NCBI GenBank assembly: GCA_003446605.1
Contig: DMDF01000114.1
Span: 1-43,389, forward strand
Direction: 5' to 3'
DNA length: 43,389 nucleotides
From: Anaerolineaceae bacterium
GTDB lineage: Bacteria; Chloroflexota; Anaerolineae; Anaerolineales; Anaerolineaceae
Below are positions 34,231 through 43,236 of the stretch, in pieces. The notes beneath the pieces were generated by a model, which was not told the DNA's origin, did no database searches, and saw nothing but the letters and a program-made list of their open reading frames with translations. Made by a program: the position numbers and the translations under genes. Within the stretch, counting starts at the first letter, position 1. Every line of letters starts with the position of its first letter.

Positions 34231-35306
34231 TGTGATATCTCCTTTTCAGCTTCATAGGTATCTTTTCCGCGGAAAATTCTGGCGTACCCTCCCCCTAAAA
34301 TATCTTTTGCGGCAACAAACAGCACGACAATACCATTAATGAGAGTGGTTAATTGTCGTGGAATCCCAGAGTACACAGACATTTCCAAGATACCCGTCTT
34401 CAATGCGCCAAACAACGTTGCAGAAATAACCACGCCGAAGGGATTCAATAAACCAACCAGAGCAACTGTGATGGAATCATAGCCATATCCCGGTGAGAAC
34501 TGATCCAGGAAGCGGTAGTGAACACCAGCCACTTCTACCGCTCCAGCCAATCCCGCCAGGGCACCGCTTAGGAAGAATGCAAAGTTCATTCGCTTTTCAA
34601 CAGGGATCCCATGGAACCGAGCTGCTGTTTTGTTATATCCCACCGCTCGCATCTCATAACCAAGCGAGGTTTTGTACAGTAAGAAATAAGCAAAGATGAC
34701 AACCAGGATCATGACGAATACACCAGCGTGTAGCTGCGTGCCCTCGATGAGAATGGGCAACCTGGCAGTATCTTCAATGAATGGCGTAGCAGGTACCACA
34801 CCTTCGATGGGAATAACTTTTAATACCAAGAAGTGGGTAAGATATGTTGCCGGATAGTTGAGCATAATGGTACTCAAAATCTCGTTCACTCCACGTTTTG
34901 TTTTTAACCAAGCAGGGATCAGCCCATATAAACCACCAACCAGAGCACCAGACAACAGCATTAAAGGTAAATGGAGATAAGCTGGCAATTTTACAACGTA
35001 CCCTACGATTGCCGATGCCATAGCGCCGAGCAGTAACTGTCCTTCAATACCCACGTTGAATACAGCGCATTGTGCACCAACCAAAAATGCTATTCCAGCA
35101 ATTGTTAACGGAATAACTCTGGAAATCGTATCGGCAGTGTTAACCACATTCCCAAAGGCTCCTCGCACAAAATAATAAACGGCATTAAATGGGTTGCGAT
35201 CAGTTGCAGCAAGTATGATGCCAACCACAAAAAAAGCCAGAACAACCGCAATGACTGTGATGAACACCGGCTGTCGTTTCAAAAAGAATTTTCGAATAGT
35301 ATGCAT
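34227..35306 (-). CDS. nucleoside ABC transporter permease (NupP/YufP type)
   Basis: 359 residues, about ten membrane helices, with GAQCAVFNVGIEGQLLLG, the counterpart of the motif in its partner. An N-terminal cytoplasmic stretch is short. The C-terminus is charged. AAAGGG precedes the ATG. Pairs with the downstream permease to form a heterodimeric channel in the nucleoside importer. Confidence 0.92.
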   Translation of the reverse strand: MHTIRKFFLKRQPVFITVIAVVLAFFVVGIILAATDRNPFNAVYYFVRGAFGNVVNTADTISRVIPLTIAGIAFLVGAQCAVFNVGIEGQLLLGAMASAIVGYVVKLPAYLHLPLMLLSGALVGGLYGLIPAWLKTKRGVNEILSTIMLNYPATYLTHFLVLKVIPIEGVVPATPFIEDTARLPILIEGTQLHAGVFVMILVVIFAYFLLYKTSLGYEMRAVGYNKTAARFHGIPVEKRMNFAFFLSGALAGLAGAVEVAGVHYRFLDQFSPGYGYDSITVALVGLLNPFGVVISATLFGALKTGILEMSVYSGIPRQLTTLINGIVVLFVAAKDILGGGYARIFRGKDTYEAEKEISQ

Positions 35307-35322
35307 TGCTTTTCCCTTTCGC

Positions 35323-36849
35323 TTATGCCGGAATATGTTCGTAAGAACCGCCCAGCATCATCAGACCAAGGTCTTCAGGAGTCACATCATCTTTACTCAC
35401 AATTGCTACAATAGACCCTTTATAGATAACGGCAATACGTGTTGACAGCAACATAATTTCATCCAGCGATAGAGAAAAGAGTAAAACAGCTTTTCCGGAA
35501 TCACGTTGTTTTATAAGTTGTTCGTGCACAAAGTCAGTGGCAGCAATATCCAAACCACGCGTGGGTTGAGCGGCAATGATGGTATCAGGTGCATGAAATA
35601 TTTCACGCGCCACAATGATCTTTTGCTGGTTTCCACCTGAAAGCAAGCGTGCTTTATGATTGATATTTGGTGTGCGGATGTCAAACGTTTTTACAAGACT
35701 ATCTGCATTCTCATGCACTGCATTCCAATTGATAATATTGCCATTTGAGAACGGTTCAATACGCTGAAGACCCAAGAAAAGATTTTCCTCAACACTAAAG
35801 TCTTCTACTAATCCTTCTTGCAACCGATCTTCCGGAATCACTCCAATTCCAGCGGAACGCATTTTTTTCACCGATAAATGAGTGATTTCTTTATCGCGCA
35901 GAATTATCTTTCCTTTTGTTAATGTCTGCAAGCCGATCAGAGCTCTCACTAATTCGGTTTGCCCATTCCCATCCACACCGGCAACTCCCAAAACTTCACC
36001 AGAGCGAACCTCGAACGAGACATTTGTTAAAACCGGATGATGATATTCATTCACCGCTGAAATGTCTTCTACTTTTAAAATTGGTTCACCGATCATTTTT
36101 GATTTCGAGGCGGGTTTTAAGAATACATCGCGCCCAACCATCAATCGTGCCAGATGAACTTCATCGGTTTCAGATTTCTTTACTGTATCAACAACTTTCC
36201 CATCACGCAGAATAGTAATATTATCGGAAATCTGCATGATTTCTTTTAGTTTATGTGAAATGAAAAGAATAGTCTTACCATCTTTCCGCAACCGTTCAAT
36301 GATAAGGAAAAGATCTTCCGATTCTTGAGGAGTTAGAAGTGCAGTTGGTTCATCAAGGATCAAGATATTAGCATTACGGTAAAGTGCTTTTAAAATCTCA
36401 ACTCTCTGTCTGATACCAACAGAGATGTCTGAAACCATGGATTTGGGGTTTACTGCCAGACCATACTTATCGGATAGTTCAAGGGTTGATTCATTGATCT
36501 TTTTTAGATCCAGAAATAGTTTCCCCTTAATTGGTTCCTCACCAAGCATGACATTTTCCGCAACACTCATGGCTGGGATGAGTTTAAAGTGCTGATGGAT
36601 CATACCAACACCTAATCGAATCGCATCGGATGGGCTTTCAATATTGACCTTGTTTCCATTGATGAAAATTTCACCTGAGGTCTGCTTGTACAATCCATAG
36701 AGAATATTCATCAAGGTTGTTTTCCCAGCACCATTTTCACCAACAATACTGTGCACGGTTCCTTTTTCTACCTTTAAATTCACATGGTCATTTGCGAACA
36801 CGTTACCGAAATGCTTACATATATCTTGCAGCTCAAGAATATAGTCCAT
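35323..36849 (-). CDS. nucleoside ABC transporter ATP-binding protein (NupO type, two ABC domains)
   Basis: 508 residues with two fused ABC domains, as in sugar/nucleoside importers. The first Walker A is GENGAGKTT (about 38-46), the second, GVDGNGQTE, is degenerate, which is normal for the class. Signatures: VGIRQRVEILKAL and LSGGNQQKIIVARE. Walker B IAAQPTRGLD in the second domain. GGAGGAAT precedes the ATG. Supplies ATP for both permeases. Confidence 0.94.
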   Translation of the reverse strand: MDYILELQDICKHFGNVFANDHVNLKVEKGTVHSIVGENGAGKTTLMNILYGLYKQTSGEIFINGNKVNIESPSDAIRLGVGMIHQHFKLIPAMSVAENVMLGEEPIKGKLFLDLKKINESTLELSDKYGLAVNPKSMVSDISVGIRQRVEILKALYRNANILILDEPTALLTPQESEDLFLIIERLRKDGKTILFISHKLKEIMQISDNITILRDGKVVDTVKKSETDEVHLARLMVGRDVFLKPASKSKMIGEPILKVEDISAVNEYHHPVLTNVSFEVRSGEVLGVAGVDGNGQTELVRALIGLQTLTKGKIILRDKEITHLSVKKMRSAGIGVIPEDRLQEGLVEDFSVEENLFLGLQRIEPFSNGNIINWNAVHENADSLVKTFDIRTPNINHKARLLSGGNQQKIIVAREIFHAPDTIIAAQPTRGLDIAATDFVHEQLIKQRDSGKAVLLFSLSLDEIMLLSTRIAVIYKGSIVAIVSKDDVTPEDLGLMMLGGSYEHIPA

Positions 36850-36877
36850 TATTCCTCCAGTAACTGGTATCGTTGTA

Positions 36878-36901
36878 AGATGGGAGGTTACCCTCCCATC
36901 T
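36878..36901 (-). terminator. intercistronic hairpin between the BmpA-type gene and the ATPase gene
   Basis: A perfect 10-bp stem (36878-36887 with 36892-36901) with a TTAC loop and no T-run, just after the binding-protein stop. Same arrangement as the hairpin at 31056-31087. Confidence 0.65.
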
Positions 36902-36917
36902 ACCTTGTTTCAACTAT

Positions 36918-37982
36918 TTATTCAGGAAGTACGAACGTATTGGCTTCTTCAACAGTTGTTGGAACAACAATTTCACCGTTGATGATACGTGTTGCAAGTC
37001 CGTCTACAGTTGTCAGCAGGTCAGCCGGAACAACGTCCTTGGTATATTCCATGGGGCTGTAACCAACACCACCAGCTGCCAGATCGTAGGTGGTGATACC
37101 GGTAACGAAATTGCCTTCGTAAGCGCCCTTGATAGAATTGAATACCGCAACTTCCACGTGTTTAAGCATGGAGGTCAATACTGAACCAGGAGCAATGCCA
37201 TCTTGATTGGTATCCACACCGATCGCGTAGAAACCATTATCTTTTGCAGCTTCAATGGTGCCCAGACCACAAGAACCAGCAGCAGCATAGACAATATCTG
37301 CACCCTGACCATATTGAGTCAGTGTAAGTTCTTTACCGGCAGCAACATCAGTGAAGTTGCCAGTGTAGCCAGAGAGTACTTTAATGTCAGGATTGATAGC
37401 GCGAGCGCCAGCGATGTAACCAGCTTCGAATTTCTCGATCAGAGCTGATTCCATTCCACCGATGAAACCGATGGTGCCGGTCTGGCTCATACCAGCGGCA
37501 ATGGCGCCAACCAAGAAGGAACCCTGCTCTTCAGCGAAAACCAAAGAAGCAACATTGGGTTGATCAACAGTGCTATCAACGATGATAAATTTAGTATCAG
37601 GATATTGAGGAGCAACAGCGTTCATAGCATCGGTGAACAAATAACCAACACCAACGACTACATCATATCCTTCACTCGCCATCTTGATTAAGTTTGGTTC
37701 CAAGTCAGCCAATTCTTTGGCTTCCAAGAGGGTAACTTCAGCGCCGAGTTCTGATTCAGCTTGTTTTACAGCATCCCAACCGAGATCAGAGAAACCCTTG
37801 ACTTCTTCACTAGCAGCTAAGCCACCGAGGTCGGTAAGCATAGCAACTTTAAATGTATCTCCATCAGCAGCTTCTTCAACAACATCTTCAGCTGGCGCAG
37901 CTTCTTCTTTGGGTGCGCAAGCAGTTAATGCCAAGGTTGCAACCAATACGAGAGAGAGCACTAAATACAGTTTCTTATTCAT
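36918..37982 (-). CDS. BmpA/NupN-type nucleoside-binding lipoprotein
   Basis: 354 residues; lipoprotein signal ends LTAC with Cys21, followed by an acidic linker. The Bmp/PnrA-like fold is visible in VAMLTDLGGLA, the loop FSDLGWDAVKQAE, and FIGGMESALIEKFEAGYIAGAR. PnrA-type proteins bind purine and pyrimidine nucleosides and feed the NupOPQ importer encoded next. The strong ribosome site (AAAGGAGAAG) fits high expression. First gene of the operon, 112 bases after the deaminase gene. Confidence 0.94.
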   Translation of the reverse strand: MNKKLYLVLSLVLVATLALTACAPKEEAAPAEDVVEEAADGDTFKVAMLTDLGGLAASEEVKGFSDLGWDAVKQAESELGAEVTLLEAKELADLEPNLIKMASEGYDVVVGVGYLFTDAMNAVAPQYPDTKFIIVDSTVDQPNVASLVFAEEQGSFLVGAIAAGMSQTGTIGFIGGMESALIEKFEAGYIAGARAINPDIKVLSGYTGNFTDVAAGKELTLTQYGQGADIVYAAAGSCGLGTIEAAKDNGFYAIGVDTNQDGIAPGSVLTSMLKHVEVAVFNSIKGAYEGNFVTGITTYDLAAGGVGYSPMEYTKDVVPADLLTTVDGLATRIINGEIVVPTTVEEANTFVLPE

Positions 37983-38094
37983 TTATTCTTCTCCTTTAAA
38001 TTTGTAATACTAATTCGAGACTTACCATTAATATATTTGTTCGCTTACCACCTCCTTTTCAAATTATGTATTTTCCTCAAATCTTGTTAAAACA

Positions 38095-39417
38095 CTATAT
38101 TAATAAATGGTCTGCATTTCTCATCGTTTGAAGAATATCAGCCATAATCTTTTGTTCATCAAGATGCAGTAGCTCGCGCTGCCACATCAAAGGTTTGCCA
38201 TCGACAAAAACTGAGAGCACATCCGTGCCGGTCGCAGAAAAAATCAAATTGGACATCAAGCGCCTTTCATCAATCAGATGTGGTGCTGGATACTGGATGA
38301 TAGTAAGGTCAGCTTTAAAACCAGGTTTGATCTCCCCGACCCTGGCATCAAAACCGATAGATTTACGACCATTGACGGTCATCATTTTATAGACCGTTTC
38401 GGCAGGAAATACGTCCGCTTCCATGGTATGTACTTTCCCAAGAAGGGAAACCAGCCGAGCTTCTTGCAACATATCATACGTACCGCTGCTGGCTTCCCCG
38501 TCACATCCGATGGCAATATTCACTCCCATTTTATAGAGGTCAGGCATGGGAGGCATGCCATCCGTGATTTTAGTATTGGTTGAAGGACATGTTACAACAC
38601 TGCAATCATATTCTGCAATCAACTGTTTATCGTGCTCTGTTAGCCAAATGTCGTGAACCAGCTGACAATCAGGTCCCAGCAAGCCAAATTTTTCCAGCGC
38701 TTCCACTTCACTGCAGCCAAAACGCGTGTAGGCATCCTGCGTCTCGGTTTCTCCCTCACTACAATGGGTGTGAATTCCGATTCCTAATTCATTTGCAAGG
38801 TCACGCGAACCGCGTATTAATTCTTCAGTGCAAGCTGGTAGCCCAACCGGGCTGACCCTGACCGTGATACGACCATCATACATACCGTGCCAGTGCTTAT
38901 GCATATTCCGCATAACATCCAATACCTGATCGGTGGTCATATCGGGTGGTGGATTCTCACCTTCTTGGTAATCACCAATAGCCGTGCACACATCAGCACG
39001 CAGTCCACTATCAGCGATCGCTTGAATACAAGCATCCAAATGAGGACCAGCAGATGCCATCTCTGCAACCGTTGTCGTACCCGATTTCAACGCCTCGACG
39101 CAACCCAGTAAAGTTGCTTGGTACGATTCCTCCTCTGTAAGGTTGAATTTATTGCTCATCGTCACAAGCCACTGGGTCAGGTGAAGGTTATCGTAAATGC
39201 CACGACCGAATGATTGCGAAAGATGGGTATGGCAATCTAAAAGACCAGGAATAACAAGGTTCCCCTTCAAATCATAGACAACTTCATCCGTCAGCAACTT
39301 TTCCATCTGTGTTTCGCTAACATTAATGATCTCGTCATCCTCTATCAGGATATGGATCGGCTTTACCTGATAGGTTTGTGGATCAAAGCTGATACCATTT
39401 TTTAACAATGTTTTCAT
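38095..39417 (-). CDS. amidohydrolase-family deaminase (MtaD/SsnA/atrazine-chlorohydrolase type)
   Basis: 440 residues of the amidohydrolase superfamily. Metal ligands: HTHLSQ near residue 64, GIHTHCSE near 218, LVHDIWL and the catalytic Asp in GCDGEASS. The closest groups are nucleoside/base deaminases: 5'-methylthioadenosine/S-adenosylhomocysteine deaminase, 8-oxoguanine deaminase and guanine deaminase. Neighbouring nucleoside genes favour a purine deaminase. The motif GCDGEASSG differs from the common GTDGAASN, so substrate is unsure. GAGAGGA precedes the ATG, with its own promoter at 39434-39462. Confidence 0.85.
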   Translation of the reverse strand: MKTLLKNGISFDPQTYQVKPIHILIEDDEIINVSETQMEKLLTDEVVYDLKGNLVIPGLLDCHTHLSQSFGRGIYDNLHLTQWLVTMSNKFNLTEEESYQATLLGCVEALKSGTTTVAEMASAGPHLDACIQAIADSGLRADVCTAIGDYQEGENPPPDMTTDQVLDVMRNMHKHWHGMYDGRITVRVSPVGLPACTEELIRGSRDLANELGIGIHTHCSEGETETQDAYTRFGCSEVEALEKFGLLGPDCQLVHDIWLTEHDKQLIAEYDCSVVTCPSTNTKITDGMPPMPDLYKMGVNIAIGCDGEASSGTYDMLQEARLVSLLGKVHTMEADVFPAETVYKMMTVNGRKSIGFDARVGEIKPGFKADLTIIQYPAPHLIDERRLMSNLIFSATGTDVLSVFVDGKPLMWQRELLHLDEQKIMADILQTMRNADHLLI

Positions 39418-39433
39418 CGAATCCTCTCTATTG

Positions 39434-39462
39434 ATAAAATTGGCTGGTAAAAAATATGTAAA
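39434..39462 (-). promoter_or_regulatory. predicted promoter for the deaminase gene
   Basis: On the - strand TTTACA (complement at 39457-39462) and TTTTAT (complement at 39434-39439), 17-bp spacer, 17 bases before the ATG. The short distance to the start weakens it. Confidence 0.35.
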
Positions 39463-39548
39463 TTGAACTTATACAGGATCGGTTATATAAAAACCTGTTC
39501 ATGGAACTATTTGTAAAAACACTGCATTTTGAATCCATTTTTATCCAA

Positions 39549-40310
39549 TTATGCCAATCCTCGCTCTTCCAGTAATTTTGCAGCTTCTATTCCGGCTTTT
39601 ACCATTTTTAGAATGTTGCTATCCCAGTCGCAGTCATCCGCATTAGGCGTATAGATGGGATTTCCACAGGTGAGAATGGTGCCGGCTCGGATGCCCTGCA
39701 TTCCTGCAATTACAAAAATTGCCGATGATTCGTTTTCAAGCGCAAGAACGCCCATATCGATCCATGGCTGCAGTCGTGCCATATAATCACCGCGTGCCTG
39801 GGGAGATTCAAGATAGTAAGCATCGTGAGTACGCACGATTCCCAGATGATATGGCATCTTGAACTTTTCACAAGCATCGATCAATGCCCGAACAATGCGG
39901 TAATCTGCAACAGCCGGATATTCCATACTGATGAATTCCTCGCTGGTATGTTCTCCACGCACTGCACCGGTGGCAATAATGAATTCACCGGGTTTAATAT
40001 ACGGTTGAATCACTCCACAGGTACCTATGCGGATAATATTTTTGGCACCAATCCGTATCAACTCCTCCACTCCGATCGCTGTAGGCGGACAACCCAATCC
40101 GGTAGAGGTACAGCTCACAGCCATCCCATCTTTTTTTCCGGTGTAGGTAATGTATTCTCGTTTTTCGGCGATCTTTTCCGCTTCATCCATCAAACTGGCA
40201 AACACTTCCACGCGCTGGGGTTCGCCCGGAATCAAAACTGTAGAAGCAACATCACCGGGTTTCATATCAATATGATGTTGTTTCTCTGAATGTACATCTT
40301 GACTAGTCAT
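39549..40310 (-). CDS. nucleoside phosphorylase (uridine/purine phosphorylase family), copy C
   Basis: 253 residues. PNP/UDP family marks: QHHIDM near residue 11 (His of the phosphate/ribose site), IPGEPQRVE, RIGTCGVI (phosphate-binding Arg), EYPAVAD and NES-type loop. The active-site triad normally read EME is E192-N193-E194 here. It would cleave nucleosides with phosphate to base and ribose-1-phosphate. It overlaps the MFS gene start end by 8 bases and is preceded by AAGGAGC. It is most similar to copy A (42362-43126), with long stretches identical, for example IGVEELIRIGAKNIIRIGTC, so it is a tandem duplicate. Confidence 0.9.
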   Translation of the reverse strand: MTSQDVHSEKQHHIDMKPGDVASTVLIPGEPQRVEVFASLMDEAEKIAEKREYITYTGKKDGMAVSCTSTGLGCPPTAIGVEELIRIGAKNIIRIGTCGVIQPYIKPGEFIIATGAVRGEHTSEEFISMEYPAVADYRIVRALIDACEKFKMPYHLGIVRTHDAYYLESPQARGDYMARLQPWIDMGVLALENESSAIFVIAGMQGIRAGTILTCGNPIYTPNADDCDWDSNILKMVKAGIEAAKLLEERGLA

Positions 40311-41586
40311 CTAAAGCTCCTTCATGCAATACATTCTTCGACTTTTTCGGGTTTTTTACAAAAGCAGTCATACCCGTCAATCCGATCATGCCAACCACAC
40401 CTGCTAACCAGAAAACGCCCGTGTAACCAAATGCGTTTACCAAAGCTCCACCAATGAATGGAATTACACCAGACAGTGGCGATAGAGCAATCTGACTCGC
40501 GGCAGTGTAAGCAGGAATTTGGTCGGGCGGGCTGAATTCATAGATGGTATTGAGATTGGTCATCTGAAAACCACTGACCATGGCACCCGCCAGGATAAAG
40601 ACGACGTAAAATGCTGCCAGTGAGCTGGTATTGGCTGCCAACAGCGCAGCTGCAACACCTAACAAGGCAGAGATCTTTACAACCGTAATAAAACCCTTTC
40701 TATCACCGAGCCAACCCCATAATGGATTGACCACTGTCTCTGCCATAGAAAGAATGGTGGTGAAGATCCCAATCTGCCCTGGGGTGATATTCCCCTTTTC
40801 AAGTGCTGCCAGGGTATAGTAAGAAGTCCCGATCTCAAGCACGACCATTAAACCTCTGAAGATCAAGTAAGTAGCGAAGTTCCGATTCTTCAATGGTTTG
40901 TTATGTGTTTCTGCATTTCGCTGATTAATCTCAGGTTGTGGAGGTATAGCTTCACGCCAGGAAAGAACTGCTCCAAATGAGATCATGGAAGCCAAGAAAC
41001 TTATCCCAAAAATTACTTGAATAGCTTGCTGGTATGGGTAATTATCAAGCAAGTAGGTTAACAAAGCACCCATCGCAATACCCAACAAACCGCCTAAGAA
41101 GTTCGAAACGCCAAACAGCAATCCTTTTTTTCGCGGAATCATTTTGCCCATGAAATCTATCCAGGCTGGCACATAGAACCCACTCGCTACGTTTTGCAGG
41201 GTCATCATCGCAAAGAAGATCACCAATGTCAACGAATTGGAGAGGTTCAGCAGTGGCTGCATAATGGATAATAATAGAAATCCTAGAATCCCGAATCGCT
41301 GAAAAAAAGCTGCAATAATTAAATATTTCTTGCGCTCACTTCGTTTTGCCAAAAAGCGCGCCATAAACGGCTGCGGCAGGGTATTTCCAAGGATATATAT
41401 CGCGGGAATTAATCCGATCAGGATACTTGAGTCCGTAAAATGCTGCACATAGAAAGGAAGAACAGTATATGGTGATAAGCCCATGAATATGAAAAAGAAC
41501 ATCATATTGTCGAGAGCCATCCAGAAGAAATTCCAGCGGTAATTCTTTTCTACCTGCTCTTGAAACCGCTCGTGAGTAAGTTCCAT
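40303..41586 (-). CDS. MFS transporter, likely nucleoside or base permease
   Basis: 427 residues from the ATG at 41586 with about twelve membrane helices. A family-typical charged loop, KRSERKKYLIIAAFFQR, sits between helices 2 and 3, and GDRKGF at the mirror position. No signature shows the substrate. It lies between two phosphorylase genes (overlapping the next by 8 bases), so a nucleoside or base exporter/importer is the likely role. The GCAGG before the ATG is a modest ribosome site. Confidence 0.85.
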   Translation of the reverse strand: MELTHERFQEQVEKNYRWNFFWMALDNMMFFFIFMGLSPYTVLPFYVQHFTDSSILIGLIPAIYILGNTLPQPFMARFLAKRSERKKYLIIAAFFQRFGILGFLLLSIMQPLLNLSNSLTLVIFFAMMTLQNVASGFYVPAWIDFMGKMIPRKKGLLFGVSNFLGGLLGIAMGALLTYLLDNYPYQQAIQVIFGISFLASMISFGAVLSWREAIPPQPEINQRNAETHNKPLKNRNFATYLIFRGLMVVLEIGTSYYTLAALEKGNITPGQIGIFTTILSMAETVVNPLWGWLGDRKGFITVVKISALLGVAAALLAANTSSLAAFYVVFILAGAMVSGFQMTNLNTIYEFSPPDQIPAYTAASQIALSPLSGVIPFIGGALVNAFGYTGVFWLAGVVGMIGLTGMTAFVKNPKKSKNVLHEGALDD

Positions 41587-41602
41587 CAATGAACCTGCAT
41601 TC

Positions 41603-42352
41603 CTACCCGAATTTATTGTTCAACTTGACTGCTGCATCCAACGCGATCAATGTTTCCAATTTAATCGCATCGGTTAACTGTTCCGATGTGATCATTTCTT
41701 CAGGGAAGAGATGATGCCCGACCGGCACAAGGATCGTTCCACCCCGGCAGCCAAGCGCGGTTGTTAACGTAAAGAGAGTGGAAGACTCATTCTCTGTCGA
41801 GAGAACACCACTTTCAATCCACGGTTTATCTTTTAATAGATAATCGCCACCAGCCAGAATAGATTCTGCATAGAAGGCATCATGTGCTCGAATGATACCC
41901 ACATGGGGATTCACTCCATGCTCGTGGGCGGCTTCGATCAGAGCTTCTAAGAGATGAAAATCTGCGACAGCCGGGTATTCCAGCGGGAAATATTCACGGC
42001 TGGTACCATCTCCACGCACCGCACCGCTGGCAATGATCACATCGCCCAGGCGAACGTTTTTCTGTAAAGCTCCGCAGGTACCAATGCGGATGAAATTTCG
42101 CGCTCCAATATTGATCAATTCTTCCACCGCTATGGCAAGCGCTGGGCAGCCGATACCGGTAGAGGTCACACTCATCCGCGTACCCTGATAGGTGCCGGTA
42201 TAAGTCACATATTGGCGCTTATGCGCCACAAATTCTGCGTCGTCAAAAAGATCAGCGATAAATTTTGCGCGATGTACATCACCAGGTAAAAACACTGTCT
42301 CGGCTACATCGCCAGCTTGTAAATCAATATGGTGTTGTTTTTCCATGATCAT
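41603..42352 (-). CDS. nucleoside phosphorylase (uridine phosphorylase family), copy B, diverged
   Basis: 249 residues (247 if the second in-frame ATG at 42346 is used, which is equally plausible given GGAAG spacing). It has KQHHIDL, LPGDVHRAK, RIGTCGALQ and EYPAVAD as the other copies, and the active-site E187-N188-E189. It is clearly more diverged than copies A and C. Ends differently: a C-terminal stretch with VPVGHHLFPEE replaces the acidic ends of the others. Third phosphorylase of the operon. Confidence 0.88.
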   Translation of the reverse strand: MIMEKQHHIDLQAGDVAETVFLPGDVHRAKFIADLFDDAEFVAHKRQYVTYTGTYQGTRMSVTSTGIGCPALAIAVEELINIGARNFIRIGTCGALQKNVRLGDVIIASGAVRGDGTSREYFPLEYPAVADFHLLEALIEAAHEHGVNPHVGIIRAHDAFYAESILAGGDYLLKDKPWIESGVLSTENESSTLFTLTTALGCRGGTILVPVGHHLFPEEMITSEQLTDAIKLETLIALDAAVKLNNKFG

Positions 42353-42361
42353 TCTTCCTTC

Positions 42362-43126
42362 CTATTCAGCTAACCCACGTGCTTGGAGTAATTTTGCAGC
42401 TTCTATCGCTGCAGATACCATTTTTTGGATATTTTCTTCTTCATGAATCTTCTCTTCATGGGGCTCGAGGATCGAATAACCGCTGGCAAGGATCGTTCCC
42501 GCGCGGATGCCCTGCATACTTGAGATAACAAAAAGGGTTGAAGATTCATTTTCCAATGCCAGCACCCCCATATCCACCCAGGGCTGCAAGCGTTTTCGAT
42601 AATCACCCAGCGCCCAGGGGGATTCCAGATAGAACGCATCATGGGAGCGGATAATGCCAAGATGATAGGGTAGATCCAGCTTTTCGCAGGCGTCCACCAG
42701 GGCGCGCACAATGCGGTAATCGGCAACCGCCGGATATTCCATATTAATGAATTCTTCGCTGGTATGTTCGCCGCGCACTGCCCCGGTGGCAATGATCATG
42801 TGCCCGGGTTCCAGGAATGGTTGGATGGCGCCGCATGTTCCAATACGGATGATATTTTTCGCACCAATGCGGATCAATTCTTCCACACCGATAGCAGTTG
42901 GAGGACAGCCCAAGCCTGTGCTTGTGCAGCTGACCAGAACACCATCTTTTTTGCCAGTGTATGTAATATATTCCCGTTTTTCAGTAACTTTTTTCGCTTC
43001 ATCCATTAAACTGGCGAACACCTCTACCCGCTGTGGTTCGCCTGGAATTAGAACAGTAGGAGCTATATCACCTTTTTGCATATCAATATGGTGTTGTTTT
43101 TCTGAATGTATATCCTGGCTGGTCAT
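42362..43126 (-). CDS. nucleoside phosphorylase (uridine/purine phosphorylase family), copy A
   Basis: 254 residues; first gene of the phosphorylase-MFS operon, with AAAGGAG before the ATG. Motifs: QHHIDM, IPGEPQRVE, RIGTCGAIQ, EYPAVAD, E192-N193-E194. The Asn replaces the usual Met that contacts the ribose. Only 9 bases separate it from copy B. Upstream lies a structured leader with a 26-bp palindrome. Base specificity cannot be told. Confidence 0.9.
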   Translation of the reverse strand: MTSQDIHSEKQHHIDMQKGDIAPTVLIPGEPQRVEVFASLMDEAKKVTEKREYITYTGKKDGVLVSCTSTGLGCPPTAIGVEELIRIGAKNIIRIGTCGAIQPFLEPGHMIIATGAVRGEHTSEEFINMEYPAVADYRIVRALVDACEKLDLPYHLGIIRSHDAFYLESPWALGDYRKRLQPWVDMGVLALENESSTLFVISSMQGIRAGTILASGYSILEPHEEKIHEEENIQKMVSAAIEAAKLLQARGLAE

Positions 43127-43155
43127 AATAACTCCTTTAAATAAAATCTAAATAG

Positions 43156-43236
43156 TCCTTTTAATTCATGAATTAAAAGGAGGCGCTATTCACCCATAGT
43201 CCGGGTGCGCTAGGAGTTATCTCCAAACAGCGTGCC
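43156..43236 (-). promoter_or_regulatory. structured leader with perfect palindrome before the phosphorylase operon
   Basis: A 26-bp perfect AT-rich palindrome (43156-43181) lies about 30 bases before the ATG. Just upstream on the - strand is a three-way-junction-like fold: GGCGCT (43182-43187) pairs with AGCG and CC at 43229-43236, and it encloses hairpins CACCC/GGGTG (43191-43207) and GGAG/CTCC (43213-43224). It does not match a riboswitch consensus I know. It could be an operator, a riboswitch or a terminator-like leader. Confidence 0.4.
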
